The notes under the pieces: model-generated
What the model was told of the DNA's origin: nothing
Database searches by the model: none
Seen by the model: the letters and a program-made list of their open reading frames with translations, nothing else
Translations under genes and position numbers: made by a program
NCBI GenBank assembly: GCA_948467645.1
Contig: CAOKFD010000092.1
Span: 1-8,712, forward strand
From: Fimadaptatus sp948467645
GTDB lineage: Bacteria; Bacillota; Clostridia; Christensenellales; Aristaeellaceae
Reading direction: 5' to 3'
Length of the DNA stretch: 8,712 nucleotides
In this document: positions 6,115 to 8,712 of the stretch, one piece after another
Layout of the letters: every line of letters starts with the position of its first letter
Numbering within the stretch: the first letter of the stretch is position 1

Positions 6115-6162
6115 AAAAAACGCGCCCCGCGGCAGTGCGAAAGACTGCTGCGCGGGCGCGCA
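6115..6162 (-). terminator. Intrinsic terminator of the DUF4342-like gene pair
   Basis: On the minus strand a GC-rich stem pairs CGCGCCCGCG (6160-6151) with the 3' arm CCGCGGGGCGCG (6132-6121), with small bulges and an inner CAG/CTG pairing. It is followed by TTTTTT (6120-6115). It separates this unit from the carboxypeptidase gene downstream. Confidence 0.85.
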
Positions 6163-6184
6163 GTTCGGCTGTATTTATGCGGCC

Positions 6185-6775
6185 TTATTCGACGGTGAAG
6201 GAGTCGAAATCATCGCCATCAGTATCGTTATTGTTGGAATTATCGGAAGACTTGTCATCCTTGGGCGCGTTATAGGGCGTGCGGGACGCGCCGTTTATCG
6301 TGTTGCGCATGGTGCGCTCTGCGCCGCGGGCATAGGAGCGTATCTTGCGGTCGCCCTCGGGATTGTTGTACTTCTCGATATGCACGCGGCATCCGGTCAG
6401 GAACATAAGCACCACGCTAAGTATTGCGAAGTAGGGCGCCATGAACACGCCCACCGCCAGATATATCACCGGCAGCCGCACCAACGTGTCGCGATCCTTT
6501 TCAATGACCAGCTTTATGCGCAGACCCTTTATAAACAGATCGACGGCGTTGTCCCAGAAGCTCTTTTGGCAGGCTTCCGGCTGAGGCTGAGGCTCGCTCC
6601 GGGGTGGGGCAGTGCGCGACTGGTTCTCGCCGCGCAACGCGCCGCTCTTTTCCAGCTCGATAAGCGCCCGACCTATGTCGCCGTCGTTGCGGTCGAGCAG
6701 CGCAACCGCCTGTTCATACGTAAGGTTGGCCTTCTGACGAAGGTATTCGATGTGCTTTATGTTATAGGATGCCAT
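6185..6775 (-). CDS. UBA-like domain plus DUF4342-like membrane protein
   Basis: This encodes 196 residues of unknown biochemical role. Residues 5-45 (HIEYLRQKANLTYEQAVALL then GDIGRALIELEKSG) resemble the UBA-like helical domain found at the N-terminus of EF-Ts and in nascent-chain proteins. Residues 48-70 are a proline/glutamine-rich linker. Residues 73-135 fit the DUF4342 pattern: an amphipathic start (WDNAVDLFIKGLRIKLVIEK), then LPVIYLAVGVFMAPYFAILS, a second hydrophobic stretch and TGCRVHIEK. This suggests one membrane hairpin or a monotopic anchor. The tail (136-196) is first basic, then acidic and Asn/Asp-rich, and so probably disordered. AAGGAGG lies 10 bases before the ATG. The gene follows a 68-codon paralogue by 36 bases and shares its promoter and terminator. 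The family names come from memory and pattern likeness; no function is proposed. Confidence 0.8.
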   Translation of the reverse strand: MASYNIKHIEYLRQKANLTYEQAVALLDRNDGDIGRALIELEKSGALRGENQSRTAPPRSEPQPQPEACQKSFWDNAVDLFIKGLRIKLVIEKDRDTLVRLPVIYLAVGVFMAPYFAILSVVLMFLTGCRVHIEKYNNPEGDRKIRSYARGAERTMRNTINGASRTPYNAPKDDKSSDNSNNNDTDGDDFDSFTVE

Positions 6776-6811
6776 TGCCCTGAAGCCTCCTTGCCCGTCG
6801 GGTGCGGGGGA

Positions 6812-7018
6812 TTAATACTGACTATAATCGTCGCCGCGCCAGAAGTGGGGCGCGCGCCTTACTCCGCGCTCAATCCTGATCGTGCAGCCGGTGAAGAACG
6901 CCAACAGCGCGCATATCAGCGCAGCATGAGGCGCGAAAATGGCCGCGATTATGATCAGCATGATCGGAAGGTTGATAAGAACTTCATTGTAACGAGTAAC
7001 GGTAAGACGAGTATACAT
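6812..7018 (-). CDS. Mini DUF4342-like membrane protein
   Basis: This 68-residue protein is essentially the membrane core of its downstream neighbour without the UBA-like domain. INLPIMLIIIAAIFAP (15-30) and ALLAFFTGCTIRIER (37-51) align with VRLPVIYLAVGVFMAP and VVLMFLTGCRVHIEK in the larger protein. It has one or two membrane passes (about residues 15-44) and a basic, aromatic tail (RRAPHFWRGDDYSQY). The ATG at 7018 has GAGAGGA about 8 bases upstream; a second ATG at 7023 is out of frame. It is the first gene of a two-gene operon, 36 bases from the next start. The function is unknown. Its small size lowers certainty, but homology to the neighbour and the ribosome binding site support it. 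Confidence 0.75.
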   Translation of the reverse strand: MYTRLTVTRYNEVLINLPIMLIIIAAIFAPHAALICALLAFFTGCTIRIERGVRRAPHFWRGDDYSQY

Positions 7019-7076
7019 CGCATTTATCCTCTCTGCGCCAGTGGCGCGTTCGCTTTGCTCTTAAGTTGATGTCTGT

Positions 7077-7105
7077 ATTATATATCAAAGCGGAGGACTT
7101 ATCAC
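7077..7105 (-). promoter_or_regulatory. Probable promoter of the DUF4342-like pair
   Basis: On the minus strand there is a perfect -10 TATAAT (7082-7077) with a weak -35, GTGATA (7105-7100, 4 of 6), at a 17-base spacing. The leader would be about 50 bases, leading to the ribosome binding site before 7018. Confidence 0.45.
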
Positions 7106-7140
7106 GAGTACACGCTTAACCGTCGATTAGAGAAGGATGA

Positions 7141-7180
7141 GAAAGCGCCGGGCGGCGGGTAAGTATGCCGCGCCGCCCGG
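7141..7180 (-). terminator. GC-rich hairpin after ppiB, probable terminator
   Basis: A perfect 10-bp stem (CCGGGCGGCG, 7148-7157, with CGCCGCCCGG, 7171-7180) starts about 20 bases after the ppiB-like stop. The downstream minus-strand sequence CGCTTTC has only a short T-run, so termination may be incomplete. Confidence 0.6.
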
Positions 7181-7201
7181 ATTACATCGCAGATAGCGCG
7201 A

Positions 7202-7726
7202 TTACATCTTCTCGGCCTTGTACTCCTCGCCCTTGGTGTCAACGGTGATGGACTTGATGCGCTGCTCGGCCACGGGGCGATCCTGGAAGCCCGTGCGCGT
7301 GGTGGCGATGCGGTCGACTACCTTCATGCTCTCGTCATCGGATACCTTGCCAAACGCCGCGTACTGGCCGTCCAGATGAGGCGCGTTGGCGTGCATTATG
7401 AAAAACTGGCTGCCCGCCGAGTTGGGGCTCATAGCACGAGCCATGGACAGCACGCCGCGGGTGTGCTTGAGCGTGTTCTGCTTAAAGCCGTTGGCCGCGA
7501 ACTCGCCCTTTATCGAGTAGCCGGGGCCGCCCATGCCATTGCCGTTGGGGCAGCCGCCCTGAATCATGAAGCCTTCGATTACGCGGTGGAAGATCAGGCC
7601 GTCGTAAAAGCCCTTGCCCGCCAGCTCGACAAAGTTGGCTACGGTGTTGGGCGCGTATTCGGGGTACAGCTCGGCGCTGATTACGCCGCCGTCTTCCATG
7701 GTGATTTTGATGGTAGGATTGCTCAT
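7202..7726 (-). CDS. ppiB: Peptidyl-prolyl cis-trans isomerase, cyclophilin type (cytoplasmic)
   Basis: Cyclophilins speed cis-trans isomerisation of X-Pro bonds during protein folding. This 174-residue protein is almost entirely the cyclophilin domain and has no signal sequence, so it should act in the cytoplasm. The conserved core is present: YAPNTVANF (24-32), FHRVIEGFMIQGG (46-58, with the catalytic Arg at 48 and the active-site Gln at 56), GVLSMAR (91-97) and SQFFI (106-110). The usual tryptophan just before LDG is His117 here, as in many bacterial forms. AGGAGG lies 8 bases before the ATG. Its upstream neighbour encodes a lipoprotein paralogue. I see no clear promoter of its own; the 151-base gap holds hairpins that may be terminators or an attenuator. 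Confidence 0.93.
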   Translation of the reverse strand: MSNPTIKITMEDGGVISAELYPEYAPNTVANFVELAGKGFYDGLIFHRVIEGFMIQGGCPNGNGMGGPGYSIKGEFAANGFKQNTLKHTRGVLSMARAMSPNSAGSQFFIMHANAPHLDGQYAAFGKVSDDESMKVVDRIATTRTGFQDRPVAEQRIKSITVDTKGEEYKAEKM

Positions 7727-7740
7727 TGGATTGTCCTCCT

Positions 7741-7766
7741 AAAAAATATTTGAAGCGCCTTTCAAA
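7741..7766 (-). terminator. Weak hairpin plus T-run just before ppiB
   Basis: On the minus strand TTTGAA (7766-7761) and TTCAAA (7754-7749) form an AT-rich stem around a 6-base loop, followed by TATTTTTT ending at 7741. This is directly upstream of the ppiB ribosome binding site. It could end the transcript of the lipoprotein gene or attenuate read-through into ppiB. The stem is weak. Confidence 0.35.
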
Positions 7767-7773
7767 AAATCGC

Positions 7774-7824
7774 CGATATGCGTTCGCACTGCGCATCGCC
7801 TTAAAATGGTTAAGGCAGCGCGCA
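7774..7824 (-). repeat. Hairpin-forming sequences between the cyclophilin genes
   Basis: GCCTTAA (7798-7804) and TTAAGGC (7810-7816) are perfect 7-bp arms with a 5-base loop, with GCGC on both outer sides (7791-7794 and 7818-7821). An alternative, mutually exclusive minus-strand stem pairs CGATGCG (7798-7792) with CGCATATCG (7782-7774, AT bulged) ahead of a T-run at 7769-7764. Two exclusive folds are compatible with termination or attenuation of the upstream gene, but this is speculative. Confidence 0.35.
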
Positions 7825-7877
7825 GACCGAAACCGCATTTCGCTTCGTTCGGAAACGCGCCGTTATCGGAGCGCGGC

Positions 7878-8531
7878 TTACTTTATCTTTTCAGCCGTGT
7901 ACTCCTGTCCGTTGGTCTCTACCCGTATGGTGGCGATGGTCTGGCTGTTGATGGGCTTGTCGGTGGAGTCCACGGCCACCTTGGACATCTTCTCGGCCAC
8001 GGCGATGCTGTCGTCGTCCATCAGCTTGCCGAACGACGCGTATTCGTCGTCCAGATAGTCGGGCGCGTCCGCAACCACGATGAAGAACTGGGTTGAACCG
8101 GAATCGTAGTCGCCGCTCACGCGCGCCATGGACAATACGCCCTTGGTGTGCTTGAGTGTGTTCTGCTTAAAGCCGTTGTTGCCCATCTCGCCCTTGATGG
8201 TGTAATCCACGTCGGCCTTGCCCGCCGTGGACGCAAGCCCCGCCTGTATCACAAAGCCCTTGACTATGCGGTGGAAGCTGATTCCGTCGTAAAAGCCGGA
8301 ATTGGCCAGCTCGATAAAGTTCGCCACGGTATTGGGCGCGTACTCGGGGTACAGCTCGGCCCGCATCACGTCGCCGTTTTCCATCGTTATCGTGGCAACC
8401 GGGTGGGGGGAGTCGGGGTCGGCCGTGGGCGAAGCGGTGTTTTCCACCAGGTTACAGCCGCCCAGCGTCAGCGCAAGCACCAGAGCCAGCATCATGGGGA
8501 AGAACTTTTTAAGCGTCTTGATTGCAGGCAT
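7878..8531 (-). CDS. Cyclophilin-type peptidyl-prolyl isomerase, lipoprotein
   Basis: This 217-residue protein is an exported relative of the neighbouring ppiB. Its N-terminus is a lipoprotein signal: MPAIKTLKKFFP, a hydrophobic core, and LGGC with the lipidated Cys at 26. A short Ser/Pro/Asp linker (about 30-45) precedes the cyclophilin domain (46-217). It should sit on the outer face of the membrane and help fold secreted proteins. Conserved residues are FHRIVKGFVIQAG (86-98), GVLSMAR (131-137) and STQFFI (146-151). The region matching HLDG is YLDD. The frame continues upstream to a TTG at 8591 and ATGs at 8570 and 8552. The ATG at 8531 is preferred because it gives a normal signal peptide and has AAAGGA about 12 bases upstream, though that spacing is long. 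A perfect -35 box marks the promoter at 8602-8629. Confidence 0.9.
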   Translation of the reverse strand: MPAIKTLKKFFPMMLALVLALTLGGCNLVENTASPTADPDSPHPVATITMENGDVMRAELYPEYAPNTVANFIELANSGFYDGISFHRIVKGFVIQAGLASTAGKADVDYTIKGEMGNNGFKQNTLKHTKGVLSMARVSGDYDSGSTQFFIVVADAPDYLDDEYASFGKLMDDDSIAVAEKMSKVAVDSTDKPINSQTIATIRVETNGQEYTAEKIK

Positions 8532-8559
8532 TGCATCGTTCCATCCTTTGCTCATTTTG

Positions 8560-8577
8560 CGCGCGATCATGCGCGCG
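8560..8577 (-). repeat. CGCGCG hairpin in the lipoprotein gene leader
   Basis: CGCGCG at 8560-8565 and again at 8572-8577 are self-complementary arms around a 6-base loop. It lies in the predicted leader, just upstream of the probable ribosome binding site, and could modulate translation or mRNA stability. Confidence 0.35.
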
Positions 8578-8601
8578 GCAGGCAGGCGCAAAGCTTACCT
8601 T

Positions 8602-8629
8602 ATCATATTATATCGCGTTTCTTTGTCAA
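8602..8629 (-). promoter_or_regulatory. Promoter of the lipoprotein cyclophilin gene
   Basis: On the minus strand there is a perfect TTGACA (8629-8624), a 16-base spacer and TATGAT (8607-8602, 5 of 6). The predicted transcript start is near 8595, giving a leader of about 65 bases to the ATG at 8531. Confidence 0.75.
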
Positions 8630-8658
8630 TGAAAAGGCAAATTTATAAAGTTGCGCAT

Positions 8659-8688
8659 TTGTAGAGCTACAATAGATGTTGGAAAGGA
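8659..8688 (+). promoter_or_regulatory. Palindrome and possible start of a rightward transcript
   Basis: TTGTAG (8659-8664) and CTACAA (8667-8672) form a 14-bp near-perfect palindrome. It overlaps TACAAT (8668-8673), a possible -10 box, though I see no good -35. GGAAAGGA (8681-8688) resembles a ribosome binding site, but no start codon follows before the window ends. A divergent gene may begin just outside. Confidence 0.25.
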
Positions 8689-8712
8689 CGAAAAAAGAAA
8701 AGAGATTTGAGA

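Noticed and set aside
8659..8680. BlaI/MecI-type operator
   Set aside because: The arms are TGTA...TACA, opposite to the TACA...TGTA order of BlaI/MecI sites, and no regulated gene is visible.

Overview
The window looks like a chromosomal segment of a Gram-positive, Clostridia-type bacterium (possibly an uncultured gut lineage). This is inferred from strong AGGAGG-type ribosome binding sites, compact sigma-A-like promoters (TTGACA/TATAAT variants), hairpin-plus-T-run terminators, and a Bacillota-style gene set: a GH4 alpha-galactosidase, a DacF/PBP5-type carboxypeptidase, a PLP-dependent LysA and a cyclophilin lipoprotein. No species can be named from the sequence. Almost all genes lie on the minus strand; only the GH4 gene is on the plus strand. 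No rRNA, tRNA, CRISPR array, transposase or phage gene is visible.

Layout from left to right. Positions 1-156 hold no gene, but carry a perfect 13-bp hairpin. A small four-helix membrane protein of unknown role (157-579, minus) is divergent from a MelA-like GH4 glycosidase (856-2286, plus). The 276 bases between their start codons hold a promoter for each gene and a 12/13 inverted repeat upstream of the glycosidase promoter. The glycosidase converges on a Phd/YefM-RelE toxin-antitoxin pair (2364-3019, minus), with a 12-bp GC-rich stem between them. The gene-free stretch 3020-3348 contains the toxin-antitoxin promoter, a 166-bp MITE-like element with perfect 19-bp terminal inverted repeats, and the lysA terminator.

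Next come lysA (diaminopimelate decarboxylase, 3349-4659) and a secreted D,D-carboxypeptidase (4827-6032), each with its own terminator. A two-gene unit follows (6185-7018) that encodes related membrane proteins of the DUF4342 type, one fused to an N-terminal UBA-like domain. The right end has two cyclophilin paralogues: a cytoplasmic PpiB-like enzyme (7202-7726) and an exported lipoprotein form (7878-8531). They are similar enough, even at the DNA level, to suggest duplication or gene conversion. A rightward gene may begin just beyond the window.

Functionally this is mostly housekeeping. LysA (meso-diaminopimelate to lysine) and the carboxypeptidase (trimming of pentapeptide stems) both concern the peptidoglycan precursor pool. 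The cyclophilins assist folding on both sides of the membrane, and the GH4 enzyme uses alpha-galactosides. The accessory parts are the toxin-antitoxin pair and the adjacent MITE. I found no convincing new multi-gene system. The items most worth a second look are the fully palindromic MITE-like element, the UBA-DUF4342/mini-DUF4342 pair, and the unassigned operators upstream of the GH4 gene and lysA.
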